Shown piece after piece: positions 1-8,137 of a DNA stretch of 64,000 nucleotides; position 1 is the stretch's first letter, and the number at the start of each line of letters is the position of its first letter. A model generated the notes under the pieces. That model had not been told where the DNA came from and made no database searches. It worked only from the letters and a program-made list of their open reading frames with translations. The position numbers and the translations under genes are program-made. Origin of the DNA: Streptomyces sp. HUAS ZL42 (lineage in GTDB: Bacteria > Actinomycetota > Actinomycetes > Streptomycetales > Streptomycetaceae); the NCBI RefSeq assembly GCF_040782645.1, contig NZ_CP160403.1, forward strand, positions 3,968,001 to 4,032,000. Reading direction: 5' to 3'.

Positions 1-21
1 CCTTTCGTGAGGGGCGCTGTC

Positions 22-612
22 TCAGTCATGAGCGCCCCCTGCCGCACTGAATGCGCTCCCCGTCACGCTGAATGCGCTCGTCACGCTGAATGCGCTTCCT
101 CTCGCGCTGAATACGCCCCCTGTCATCCAACGCGCTCCCATGCACGCCGTCAGCGCGCCCAGGGCCGCGCCCGCCGCCACGTCCGAGGGGTAATGGACGC
201 CGACGACCAGGCGCGAGAGGCACATCGCGGCAGCGAGCGGCGGGATCACACGCGCCCCGAGCGCCCCGTAGGCGACGGCGGCGGCCGCGGCGGAGGTGGC
301 GTGCGAGCTCGGAAAGGAGTGCCGGCCGACGGTGCGCACCAGAGGCTCGACATGCGTGGGGCGCGGACGGCGCACGATCCGTTTCACACCCATGCTCGCG
401 AGGTGCGCGCCCGCAGTGAGCGCCGTCCCGCGCAACCAGGCGCCGCGCCGTGCGCCGTCCACGGCGGCTCCGGCGAGGCCCGCCGCGAGCCACAGCGCGC
501 CGTGCTCGCCCGCCCAGGACAGGGCGCGCGCGACCCCGGCGACGCGCGGGTCGGTTCCGCAGGCCCGAAGCGCCGAAAGGATTCGGTGGTCCATGTCGTC
601 GAGTTCGTCCAT
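22..612 (-). CDS. PAP2-family membrane phosphatase
   Basis: 196-residue PAP2 (type 2 phosphatidic acid phosphatase) protein. The three family motifs are visible: KRIVRRPRP near residue 78, SFPSSHATS near 100 and CLSRLVVGVHYPSD near 133, with hydrophobic segments between. It diverges from the DprE1/DprE2 pair at 716. In mycobacteria a PAP2 enzyme removes the 5-phosphate from decaprenyl-phosphoryl phosphoribose just before DprE1 acts, so the same polyprenyl-phosphate role is inferred here. The ATG at 612 starts the protein directly in MDELDDMDHRIL. The last 25 residues are a low-complexity tail of SAFSVT repeats that is not part of the enzyme fold. Sure of the family, less so of the substrate. 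Confidence 0.9.
   Translation of the reverse strand: MDELDDMDHRILSALRACGTDPRVAGVARALSWAGEHGALWLAAGLAGAAVDGARRGAWLRGTALTAGAHLASMGVKRIVRRPRPTHVEPLVRTVGRHSFPSSHATSAAAAAVAYGALGARVIPPLAAAMCLSRLVVGVHYPSDVAAGAALGALTACMGARWMTGGVFSARGSAFSVTSAFSVTGSAFSAAGGAHD
43..117. repeat. 18-bp tandem repeat in the PAP2 gene tail
   Basis: Two perfect 18-bp units, CGTCACGCTGAATGCGCT at 61-78 and 79-96, are flanked by degenerate copies at 43-60 and 97-117. The unit is a multiple of three, so copy changes only lengthen or shorten the C-terminal SAFSVT tail of the phosphatase. Confidence 0.85.
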
Positions 613-701
613 GTGGACTCACTGTTCACGTCAACACCGCAGGAACTCCGGCAATATTGGGCGACATCCCATTAATCACCCATTTCGGGGAGGGATTGGA
701 T

Positions 702-715
702 GTTAGGAAACTAAC
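702..715. promoter_or_regulatory. short inverted repeat abutting the dprE1 start
   Basis: GTTAG (702-706), four bases, CTAAC (711-715) lies directly against the GTG start at 716, inside an AT-rich stretch (about 640-715) that must hold the divergent promoters of the PAP2 and dprE1 genes. It could be a regulator half-site pair or a chance hairpin. AGGAA at 705-709 doubles as a ribosome binding site. Confidence 0.35.
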
Positions 716-2125
716 GTGGCGCAGCAGGGCGATACGGTCGCCGACATGTCCGCCGACACCGTTTCCGTCACGGGATGGGGCCGCACCGCCCCCACCGCAG
801 CCCGTCTGATCCGCCCACGGACGTACGAGGAGGCCGTGGACGCGGTACGGGACTGCGGGGCCCGCGGCGGCATCCCCAGGGGGCTCGGGCGGGCGTACGG
901 GGACGCGGCACAGAACGCCGGCGGGGCGGTGCTCGACATGACGGGCCTGGACCGCATCCACGTGATCGACGCCGCGGGCGGCACCGTGCTGTGCGACGCG
1001 GGCGTCTCCCTGCACCGGCTGATGGAGGTGCTGCTGCCGCTCGGCTGGTTCGTCCCGGTCACCCCCGGCACCCGCTATGTGACCGTCGGCGGGGCGATCG
1101 GGGCGGACATCCACGGCAAGAACCACCATGGGTCGGGTTCCTTCTCCCGCCACGTCCTCTCGCTCGAACTGCTCACCGCGGACGGCGTGATCCACACCGT
1201 CGGCCGCGACACTCCCTTGTTCGACGCGACGACGGGCGGCATGGGCCTGACGGGAGTGATCCTGACGGCGACGCTCCGGCTCCTGCCGGTCGAGACGTCC
1301 CTCATGTCGGTCGACACCGAGCGCGCCACCGACCTCGACGACCTGATGGCCCGCCTGACCGCCGCCGACCACCGCTACCGCTACTCGGTCGCGTGGATCG
1401 ACCTGCTGGCGCGCGGCGCGGCGACGGGCCGCGCGGTGCTGACGCGCGGCGACCACGCGCCGCTCGACGCGCTGCCCACGCGCGCGCGTAGAACCCCGTT
1501 GTCCTTCCGCCCGTCCCGGCTCCCGGCCGCACCGGCCTTCCTCCCGCAGGGCCTGCTCAACCGCGGAACCGTGGGCCTGTTCAACGAGCTCTGGTACCGA
1601 AGAGCGCCACGCGCGCGTGCCGGTCAACTGCAGAAGATCTCCACCTTCTTCCACCCCCTGGACGGGGTTCCGCACTGGAACCGCGTCTACGGCAGCGGCG
1701 GCTTCGTGCAGTACCAGTTCGTCGTCGGGCACGGCCAGGAGGACACCCTGCGCCGCATCGTGCGGCGCATCTCCCAGCGCCGGTGCCCGTCCTTCCTGGC
1801 CGTCCTCAAACGCTTCGGGGACGCCGACCCGGGCTGGCTGTCCTTCCCGGTGCCCGGCTGGACCCTGGCCCTGGACATCCCGGCCGGGCTGCCGGGCCTC
1901 GGTTCCCTCCTCGACGAACTGGACGAGGAGGTCGCCGCCGCCGGCGGACGCGTCTACCTGGCCAAGGACTCCCGCCTGCGGCCCGAACTGCTCGACGCGA
2001 TGTATCCACGGCTCGCCGACTTCCGCGAGCTGCGCGCGCGGCTGGACCCGCGCGGCGTGTTCGTGTCCGACCTCGCCCGCCGACTCAACCTCCAGACCAT
2101 CCCCCGATCCCAGGAGCTGTCGTGA
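716..2125 (+). CDS. dprE1: Decaprenylphosphoryl-beta-D-ribose oxidase (DprE1-like)
   Basis: 469-residue FAD flavoprotein of the VAO/aldonolactone oxidase class, close in length to mycobacterial DprE1 (461). It would oxidise the C2 hydroxyl of polyprenylphosphoryl-ribose to the 2-keto intermediate. FAD-domain motifs are GRAYGDAAQNAGG near residue 58 and IHGKNHHGSGSFSRHV near 132. The catalytic lysine motif YLAKDSR is near 420. Translationally coupled to dprE2 by a 4-base overlap. The GTG at 716 follows TTAGGAAACTAAC; an ATG at 746 is an alternative start. At the position I align with the mycobacterial benzothiazinone-reactive cysteine (PGWNLCVD) this protein reads PGWTLALD, so that Cys is Ala. 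Streptomyces lack a mycobacterial arabinogalactan, so the fate of the product is unknown. Confidence 0.9.
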   Translation: MAQQGDTVADMSADTVSVTGWGRTAPTAARLIRPRTYEEAVDAVRDCGARGGIPRGLGRAYGDAAQNAGGAVLDMTGLDRIHVIDAAGGTVLCDAGVSLHRLMEVLLPLGWFVPVTPGTRYVTVGGAIGADIHGKNHHGSGSFSRHVLSLELLTADGVIHTVGRDTPLFDATTGGMGLTGVILTATLRLLPVETSLMSVDTERATDLDDLMARLTAADHRYRYSVAWIDLLARGAATGRAVLTRGDHAPLDALPTRARRTPLSFRPSRLPAAPAFLPQGLLNRGTVGLFNELWYRRAPRARAGQLQKISTFFHPLDGVPHWNRVYGSGGFVQYQFVVGHGQEDTLRRIVRRISQRRCPSFLAVLKRFGDADPGWLSFPVPGWTLALDIPAGLPGLGSLLDELDEEVAAAGGRVYLAKDSRLRPELLDAMYPRLADFRELRARLDPRGVFVSDLARRLNLQTIPRSQELS

Positions 2126-2877
2126 AGGACGCCTTCGGTCTGCCCCAGTCCCTCCTCGTCCTCGGCGGTACGTCGGAGATCGCGCTGGCCACCGCGCGCC
2201 GCCTGATCGCCCGCCGCACCCGCACGGTGTGGCTCGCGGGCCGCCCGACGCCCGCCCTGGAACAGGCCGCGGAGCACCTGCGCGGTCTGGGCGCCCACGT
2301 GCACACCGTCCTTTTCGACGCGCTCGACCCCGAGTCCCACGAGACCGTGCTCGGCAAGGTCTTCGCCGAGGGGGACGTCGACATGGTGCTGCTCGCATTC
2401 GGAGTGCTCGGCGACCAGGCGCGCGACGAGCGCGAGCCGGTGTCCGCGGTCCGCGTCGCACAGACCAACTACACGGGGGCGGTGTCGGCGGGCCTGGTCA
2501 GCGCCCGTGCGTTGCAGGACCAGGGGCACGGATCGCTGGTCGTGATGTCCTCGGTCGCGGGTGAACGGGCCCGCCGCTCCAACTTCATCTACGGCTCCAG
2601 CAAGGCCGGCCTGGACGTCTTCACCCAGGGCCTGGGCGACGCGCTGCACGGCACGGGCGTGCACGTCATGATCGTGCGCCCCGGATTCGTCCGCTCGAAG
2701 ATGACCGCGGACCTCGAGGAGGCACCGCTCGCGACCACACCCGAGGAGGTGGCCACCGCGGTCGAACGGGGCCTGCGGCGGCGCTCGGAGACGGTGTGGG
2801 TGCCGGGCGTGCTGCGCGTGATCATGTCGGCGCTGCGGCATGTGCCACGCGCGGTGTTCCGGCGGCTGCCCCTGTGA
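2122..2877 (+). CDS. dprE2: Decaprenylphosphoryl-2-keto-ribose reductase (DprE2-like SDR)
   Basis: 251-residue short-chain dehydrogenase, matching mycobacterial DprE2 (about 254). It would reduce the 2-keto intermediate made by DprE1 to polyprenylphosphoryl-arabinose using NAD(P)H. The Rossmann glycine motif LVLGGTSEIALA is near residue 11, and the catalytic Tyr-Lys pair is in YGSSKAG near 156. The true start is the GTG at 2122, which shares bases with the dprE1 stop (GTGA) and follows CAGGAGCT at 2111-2118. A longer in-frame reading from further upstream would run through dprE1 and is unlikely. Confidence 0.9.
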   Translation: MKDAFGLPQSLLVLGGTSEIALATARRLIARRTRTVWLAGRPTPALEQAAEHLRGLGAHVHTVLFDALDPESHETVLGKVFAEGDVDMVLLAFGVLGDQARDEREPVSAVRVAQTNYTGAVSAGLVSARALQDQGHGSLVVMSSVAGERARRSNFIYGSSKAGLDVFTQGLGDALHGTGVHVMIVRPGFVRSKMTADLEEAPLATTPEEVATAVERGLRRRSETVWVPGVLRVIMSALRHVPRAVFRRLPL

Positions 2878-2894
2878 CCGGCGGCCTGTGACCA

Positions 2895-3155
2895 GGGCCT
2901 GTCCGGCGGATCAAGTCGCGGGAAAGCAGGGGCATCTGGTCAGCACAGGTGAGCGGGCGTGGGGCGTGGGGCGTCCAGCTGCAAGTCGGAGGAGGGCGTC
3001 GACGCGATGGGGGTCCCCCCGCTCGAGCGAAGCCGAGGGTGAGGAAGTCGGCAACCGACGACAACGCCGGTGGGGACACCTCCCGCCGAGCGAAGCCGAG
3101 AGGGGGGAGGGCGTGCCACGCCCCGCGTCTGCGGCATGATCCGCCGGACAGGCCC
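2895..3155. mobile_element. MITE-like element with 19-bp terminal inverted repeats
   Basis: GGGCCTGTCCGGCGGATCA at 2895-2913 is repeated exactly in inverse orientation at 3137-3155, framing 261 bp with no credible gene. The interior holds two direct copies of a CGAGCGAAGCCGAG-type sequence next to short palindromes such as GGGGGTCCCCCC. The right end touches the stop codon of the 2H phosphoesterase gene (3156-3158). No clear target duplication is visible. The size, perfect termini and lack of coding content fit a non-autonomous miniature transposable element. Confidence 0.75.
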
Positions 3156-3737
3156 CTAGTGCGTCGGCAGGGAGCCGCGGTCCACGCGTGCCGTCTGCGT
3201 CGGCACCACCGCCCCGCCGCCGAAGGCGTACTCGCGCAGCTTGCGCCACACGCCGTCGGCGCCCTGCTCGTACAGGGCGAAGCCGGTACAGGACCACTGG
3301 GCCTCGTAGTCGGCGAGTTCCTCGTAGGCGCGGTCCATGGCGGCCTCGTCGATGCCGTGCGCCACGGTGACGTGCGGGTGGTAGGGGAACTGCAGTTCCC
3401 GGGCCACCGGGCCGGACGCGTCACGGACCTGCTTCTGGAGCCAGGTGCAGGCTTCCGCACCCTCGACGACCTGCACGTACACGACCGGCGACAGGGGCCG
3501 GAACGTGCCGGTGCCGGACAGCCGCATCAGGAACGACCGGCCCGCCGCGGCGACCTCGGTGAGGTGCGCCTCGATCGCGGGCAGTTCATCGCCGTCGACC
3601 TCGGTCGGCGGCAACAGGGTCACGTGGGTGGGGATGCCGTGAGCCGCGGCGTCGCCGAAGCCCGCGCGCCGCTCCTGGAGCAGGCTGCCGTGAGGCTCCG
3701 GGACCGCGATCGACACACCGATCGTTACGGTCCCCAC
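3156..3737 (-). CDS. 2H phosphoesterase / 2'-5' RNA ligase family protein
   Basis: 193 residues when started at the GTG at 3737, which has CAGGAGAC seven bases upstream; a longer reading adds an arginine-rich leader with no ribosome site. The LigT/2H signature is present twice: THVTLLPP near residue 38 and HPHVTVAHG near 123, each giving the HxT/S pair that coordinates the phosphate. Family members hydrolyse 2',3'-cyclic nucleotides or ligate RNA ends; the substrate here is unknown. Its stop codon directly abuts the MITE-like element. It is followed downstream by dprE2 in the opposite orientation and preceded by trpS on the same strand, 163 bases away. Confidence 0.85.
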   Translation of the reverse strand: MGTVTIGVSIAVPEPHGSLLQERRAGFGDAAAHGIPTHVTLLPPTEVDGDELPAIEAHLTEVAAAGRSFLMRLSGTGTFRPLSPVVYVQVVEGAEACTWLQKQVRDASGPVARELQFPYHPHVTVAHGIDEAAMDRAYEELADYEAQWSCTGFALYEQGADGVWRKLREYAFGGGAVVPTQTARVDRGSLPTH

Positions 3738-3900
3738 GTCGTCTCCTGTCGTTCTGTTGGTGCGTCCGGGTGGAAGCAGGGGTGGCCGCTGGGACGGCCA
3801 CCGGCTATCGACTGTACGGCCACGGCTGTGCTGCGGGCAGGGGCAGTCGTAGTGATGTGCAGCGCGTGCGGTGGTACGGCTGCGTCGCTCTGGTGCGGGC

Positions 3901-4926
<1,026 letters not shown>

Positions 4927-4945
4927 TCAGGTCCGGAGGACCGGT

Positions 4946-4981
4946 CCGGAACTGGCCGGAACTGGCCGGAACTGGCCGGAA
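4946..4981. repeat. 10-bp tandem repeat upstream of trpS
   Basis: CCGGAACTGG is repeated three times (4946-4975) plus a partial fourth copy (4976-4981). It lies 30 bases upstream of the trpS start and just before the ECF-type promoter at 5000, so it is in the 5' regulatory region of trpS. No function can be assigned. Confidence 0.85.
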
Positions 4982-4999
4982 ACAGATGTGACACGGGTG

Positions 5000-5026
5000 G
5001 GAACCGATCCGGTCCGAGCGGTGTAC
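5000..5026 (+). promoter_or_regulatory. ECF-type promoter of the sigma factor operon
   Basis: GGAACC (5000-5005), 15-bp spacer, GTGTAC (5021-5026). The arrangement is the same as at 6548-6574: GGGTGGGAACC, spacer, GCGGTGTACCA. GGAAC is the usual -35 core for ECF sigma factors. The start of the sigma gene (GTG 5034) lies only 7 bases after the -10, so the transcript would be leaderless or nearly so. Confidence 0.7.
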
Positions 5027-5033
5027 CAAGAAT

Positions 5034-5636
5034 GTGAGAACGCGGGAGGGGGGCCGCATCGTCGATGAGGCCGCGGTGATCGCACGCGTACGCGCCGGAG
5101 AGCCGGAGGCGTACGCGGAGCTGGTGCGGGCCCACACGGGCATCGCGCTCAGGGCGGCCGCGGCGCTCGGGGCGGGCGCGGACGCGGAGGACGTGGTGCA
5201 GCAGGCCTTCGTCAAGGCCTACTGCTCGCTGGGACGGTTCAGGGACGGCTCGGCGTTCAAGCCGTGGCTGCTGGCGATCGTCGCCAATGAGACGAGGAAC
5301 ACAGTGAGGACGGCCGCACGGCAGCGCACGCTCGCCGGCCGCGAAGCGGCCCTCGTGGAGGCGGAGCCGCTGATACCCGAATCGGCGGACCCCGCGGTCG
5401 CCACGCTGGAGACGGAGCGCCGGACCGCCCTGCTGGCCGCCCTGGAGAAGCTGAGCGAGGAGCACCGCCTGGTCGTCACCTACCGCTATCTGCTCGAGAT
5501 GGACGAGCCGGAGACGGCCCAGGCTCTGGGCTGGCCCCGGGGGACGGTGAAGTCCCGTCTGAACCGCGCCCTGCGCAAGCTGGGCCGCCTGCTGCCGGAT
5601 TTCCAGCCGCGGGAAGGGGGTGATGAGCATGAGTGA
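5034..5636 (+). CDS. ECF-type RNA polymerase sigma factor
   Basis: 200-residue extracytoplasmic-function sigma factor with only regions 2 and 4. Region 2 includes EDVVQQAFVKAY near residue 53; region 4 includes the helix-turn-helix ETAQALGWPRGTVKSRLNRALRKL near 162-185. The next gene starts 8 bases before its stop and encodes a probable membrane anti-sigma factor. An ECF-like promoter sits directly upstream and again before the following two-gene unit, so the sigma factor probably drives its own operon and the exported proteins beyond it. The GTG at 5034 is the only start consistent with a complete region 2 near the promoter; the GTG at 5076 would remove about 14 residues. Confidence 0.92.
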   Translation: MRTREGGRIVDEAAVIARVRAGEPEAYAELVRAHTGIALRAAAALGAGADAEDVVQQAFVKAYCSLGRFRDGSAFKPWLLAIVANETRNTVRTAARQRTLAGREAALVEAEPLIPESADPAVATLETERRTALLAALEKLSEEHRLVVTYRYLLEMDEPETAQALGWPRGTVKSRLNRALRKLGRLLPDFQPREGGDEHE

Positions 5637-6534
5637 CGAGCGGGATGTCCACGGCGGTGAGGGCGCCGGCCGGGTTGAGCGTGGCTCCGGGCTGCCGGAG
5701 GAGCTGCGGGCGCTGGGCCGGTCGCTGGACTTGCCCGGTGCTGCCGGCGGCGACGGGCCGGAGACGATGGTCGAGCGGGTGCTGGCGCAGATACTCGCCG
5801 AGCAGGTGCCCGTGCCGGTGGCCGAGCCGCGGGGCGCACTCGATCGGCTGCGGGCGGTGCGGCGCTGGGCACGGCTGCGGTGGCGCTCGCTGACGGCGAC
5901 GCTGTGCGGTCTGCTCGCCGTGCTCGTGCTCACACCTCCGGTGCGGGCCGCCGTCGTGGACTGGTTCGACTTCGGCGGGGTCGAGGTGCGGTACGACCCT
6001 TCGGCGGTGCCCTCGTCCGGCGCCGAGGTGCCCGGCTGCGTGCGGTCGGTGTCACTGGCCGAGGCCGAGCGGCGGGCGGGCTTCGAGCCGGTGGTGCCGG
6101 AGGCGCTCGGCGTTCCCGACGCGGTGGTGGTGGCTCCGCAACCGCAGGGGCGGTTCGTGGTGAGCCTGTGCTGGGCCGAGCGCGGGCACACGGTCCGGCT
6201 GGACGAGTTCGCTGCGCGGCTCGACCCTCTTTTCGCCAAGACCGTGCGCGAGCAGCCGGAGTGGCTTTCGCTGAGTACGGAGTCACCGGAGGACGGTGGA
6301 GCGCCGCATCCGGCCCTGTGGTTCTCCCGACCGCACCTGCTGGATCTGTGGCTGGTGGACGCGCACGGCGAGCGTTTCACCCGCCAGGAGCGGACGGCGG
6401 GACCGACGCTGCTGTGGACCCATGCGAGCGCGGGCGGTGGCATGACGCTGCGGCTGGAGGGGGTTGCGTCGAAGGGGCGGGCCCTGGAGATCGCGCGATC
6501 CCTTTCGGCGGTGCCGGAGAACTCCCCGAAATAG
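5629..6534 (+). CDS. Probable membrane anti-sigma factor
   Basis: 301-residue single-pass membrane protein. Residues 1-80 form a cytoplasmic part rich in charged residues; one transmembrane segment follows (SLTATLCGLLAVLVLTPPVR, about 84-103); the rest is an extracellular domain. It overlaps the sigma gene by 8 bases. Of the clustered starts, the ATG at 5629 has the best spacing from GGGAAGGGGG (5611-5620). I see no classic zinc-binding HxxxCxxC motif, so this is not a ZAS-type anti-sigma; assignment rests on position and topology. The extracellular part may sense an envelope signal. Confidence 0.7.
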   Translation: MSDERDVHGGEGAGRVERGSGLPEELRALGRSLDLPGAAGGDGPETMVERVLAQILAEQVPVPVAEPRGALDRLRAVRRWARLRWRSLTATLCGLLAVLVLTPPVRAAVVDWFDFGGVEVRYDPSAVPSSGAEVPGCVRSVSLAEAERRAGFEPVVPEALGVPDAVVVAPQPQGRFVVSLCWAERGHTVRLDEFAARLDPLFAKTVREQPEWLSLSTESPEDGGAPHPALWFSRPHLLDLWLVDAHGERFTRQERTAGPTLLWTHASAGGGMTLRLEGVASKGRALEIARSLSAVPENSPK

Positions 6535-6547
6535 TGCACGGAGGGTG

Positions 6548-6574
6548 GGAACCCCGGCGGCCCGGGCGGTGTAC
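6548..6574 (+). promoter_or_regulatory. Second ECF-type promoter, same motif as the sigma operon
   Basis: GGAACC (6548-6553), 15-bp spacer, GTGTAC (6569-6574). Both boxes, the preceding GGGTG and the following CAGAA-like bases match the promoter at 5000-5026 with identical spacing while the spacers differ. It lies 59 bases before the ATG at 6633, so the two downstream genes appear to be targets of the neighbouring sigma factor. Confidence 0.7.
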
Positions 6575-6632
6575 CAGAAGTGACACGCGGCCCGTGGGAC
6601 GGGCCACACGGGACCGACCGGTTGGGGATGGG

Positions 6633-7364
6633 ATGCGCAGGTGGAGGGGCAGGGTTCGGGAATCGGCGGCGCTGCTGGGGGCGTTGGCGGCGGCGCTGGC
6701 GCTGATGTTGTGGGGCGCGTCGTCGGCTTCGGCGGGCGGGCCGACGAGTGTGCTGGTGACGTCGCCGGGGAGCGGGCAGGCCGCCGCGCTGTACTACTCC
6801 GACAAGGAGTACGAAGCGTTGCGGCAGCTGCTCGGCGAGCCGGGCACGGGCTCCCGCTCTCTGCCGCCCGAGGCCGATCTGGCCCATGCCGGCCAGATCA
6901 ACGTCACATGGCTGATCCATGACATATCGCCCTGGCGGATGGACCGGGTCTTCGTCGTCGAGTCCGGGGCCCCGGCCGTCTGGATCCACACGGCGGCCAA
7001 CGTCTCCGAGTCTCCGAACGGCTATTGGCACCGCGCCGAACGCCCCGCCCGGCTGCACGAACTGCTGAAGCGGCTCGGTATGACGGCCAAGGCCTCGGGC
7101 GAGGGCTACAGCGGCATCTTCCCGGCTCCCTGGCAGTCGGAGGAGACGGCCGCCACCCCTGACTCGGGCTCGGCCACGGTACGGGTCGCTGCACCGGAGG
7201 CCGGCGACCGCACCGACGGGTGGACCGGCTGGTGGTGGGCGATCCCCGGCGCGGCGGCAGGAGCAGTGCTCGCGCTGGTCCTGCCGCCGTTCGCGGCACG
7301 GATGACGCCGGACCGGTGGAGCGGGCGGGAGGCCGGACCGCGGCAGGAGTTGCGTGACGTATGA
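6633..7364 (+). CDS. Exported single-pass membrane protein, sigma-regulon candidate
   Basis: 243 residues from ATG 6633, just after GGTTGGGGATGGG. An N-terminal signal peptide (ALLGALAAALALMLWGASSASA) precedes an extracytoplasmic domain, and a C-terminal membrane anchor begins at GWWWAIPGAAAGAVLALVL near residue 197, leaving a short basic cytoplasmic tail ending in RQELRDV. The next protein has the same architecture and similar C-terminus (WWAIPG, RQELIDL), so the two are tandem duplicates. They overlap by 4 bases (ATGA). No enzyme motif is visible. Regulation by the upstream ECF factor is inferred from the shared promoter. Confidence 0.75.
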   Translation: MRRWRGRVRESAALLGALAAALALMLWGASSASAGGPTSVLVTSPGSGQAAALYYSDKEYEALRQLLGEPGTGSRSLPPEADLAHAGQINVTWLIHDISPWRMDRVFVVESGAPAVWIHTAANVSESPNGYWHRAERPARLHELLKRLGMTAKASGEGYSGIFPAPWQSEETAATPDSGSATVRVAAPEAGDRTDGWTGWWWAIPGAAAGAVLALVLPPFAARMTPDRWSGREAGPRQELRDV

Positions 7365-8113
7365 AGCCCGAAGGGCTGGAGGGGACACGGATGACACTCC
7401 GGAGCAGCCGCAGCAGACAGTCGAAGGTAGGGCGTGCCGCGCTGGTGCCGGTGGTGGCGGCGGTGCTGTGGGGAACGCCGGCGACCGATGCGGCCGCACA
7501 GCCACAGGACGGCCAGGACGTCCCGGATCTGGCGCTGGTGACGACGGGTGGCACCGGACGGACGACCGCTGTGCGCGCCGGAGAACAGTTCGCGCTCCTC
7601 TGGCAGCTGCTCCGGCCGACCTACGGCGGGACGGAGCGGGTGCCCGAGGCCTGGGTCGAGGGCCGGTATCCGCCGGTGCGGTTCACCGTGGTCTGGGGGC
7701 TGACGGGAGTCGGCGGCTGGCCGCAGAGCAACAGCCCGCCGGGCGGTGACGTGGCGATCGAGCGGCAGGACCAGCTGTTCCTCACCGAGGACGGCACACC
7801 GTGGGTGCGTACGGATCCGGCTCCGACCGTGGACGACGACGACCTCCGCTGGCATCGAGCACCGCGCGGGTCGTTCGAGCGGCTGGAGCGGGCGGGGCTC
7901 TTCGCGCCGTCCGGTTCCGGGTCGGCCGCCGGTCCGGGATCCTCCCCTGCCGAGTGGGCCGACGAGCACGGCGGGGCCTGGTGGGCGATACCGGGGCTGG
8001 CTCTGGGCATCGCGGTCGGGGCCGGTGGCACAGTCCTGATACGCCGCGCGGCGGCCCGGCAGGGAGCCGGACCGCCGCGGGAGGAGCCACGACAGGAGCT
8101 GATCGATCTCTGA
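7361..8113 (+). CDS. Exported single-pass membrane protein, paralogue of the preceding gene
   Basis: 250 residues from ATG 7361 (overlapping the previous stop), or 240 from ATG 7391. It has a signal peptide around residues 22-46 (ending TDAAA), an extracytoplasmic domain of about 150 residues, then a C-terminal anchor starting GGAWWAIPGLALGIAVGAGG near 206 and a tail ending RQELIDL. Duplicate of the upstream protein by layout and tail sequence. It ends 24 bp from the convergent glyA stop. Function unknown; presumably an envelope component controlled by the adjacent ECF sigma factor. Confidence 0.75.
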   Translation: MKPEGLEGTRMTLRSSRSRQSKVGRAALVPVVAAVLWGTPATDAAAQPQDGQDVPDLALVTTGGTGRTTAVRAGEQFALLWQLLRPTYGGTERVPEAWVEGRYPPVRFTVVWGLTGVGGWPQSNSPPGGDVAIERQDQLFLTEDGTPWVRTDPAPTVDDDDLRWHRAPRGSFERLERAGLFAPSGSGSAAGPGSSPAEWADEHGGAWWAIPGLALGIAVGAGGTVLIRRAAARQGAGPPREEPRQELIDL

Positions 8114-8137
8114 GACCTGATCGAATCTCCGGTGAAG

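Noticed and set aside
626..2461. 611-residue open frame antisense to dprE1/dprE2
   Set aside because: Arginine/alanine/glycine-rich composition and no motif; a shadow of real genes on the other strand, typical at very high GC.
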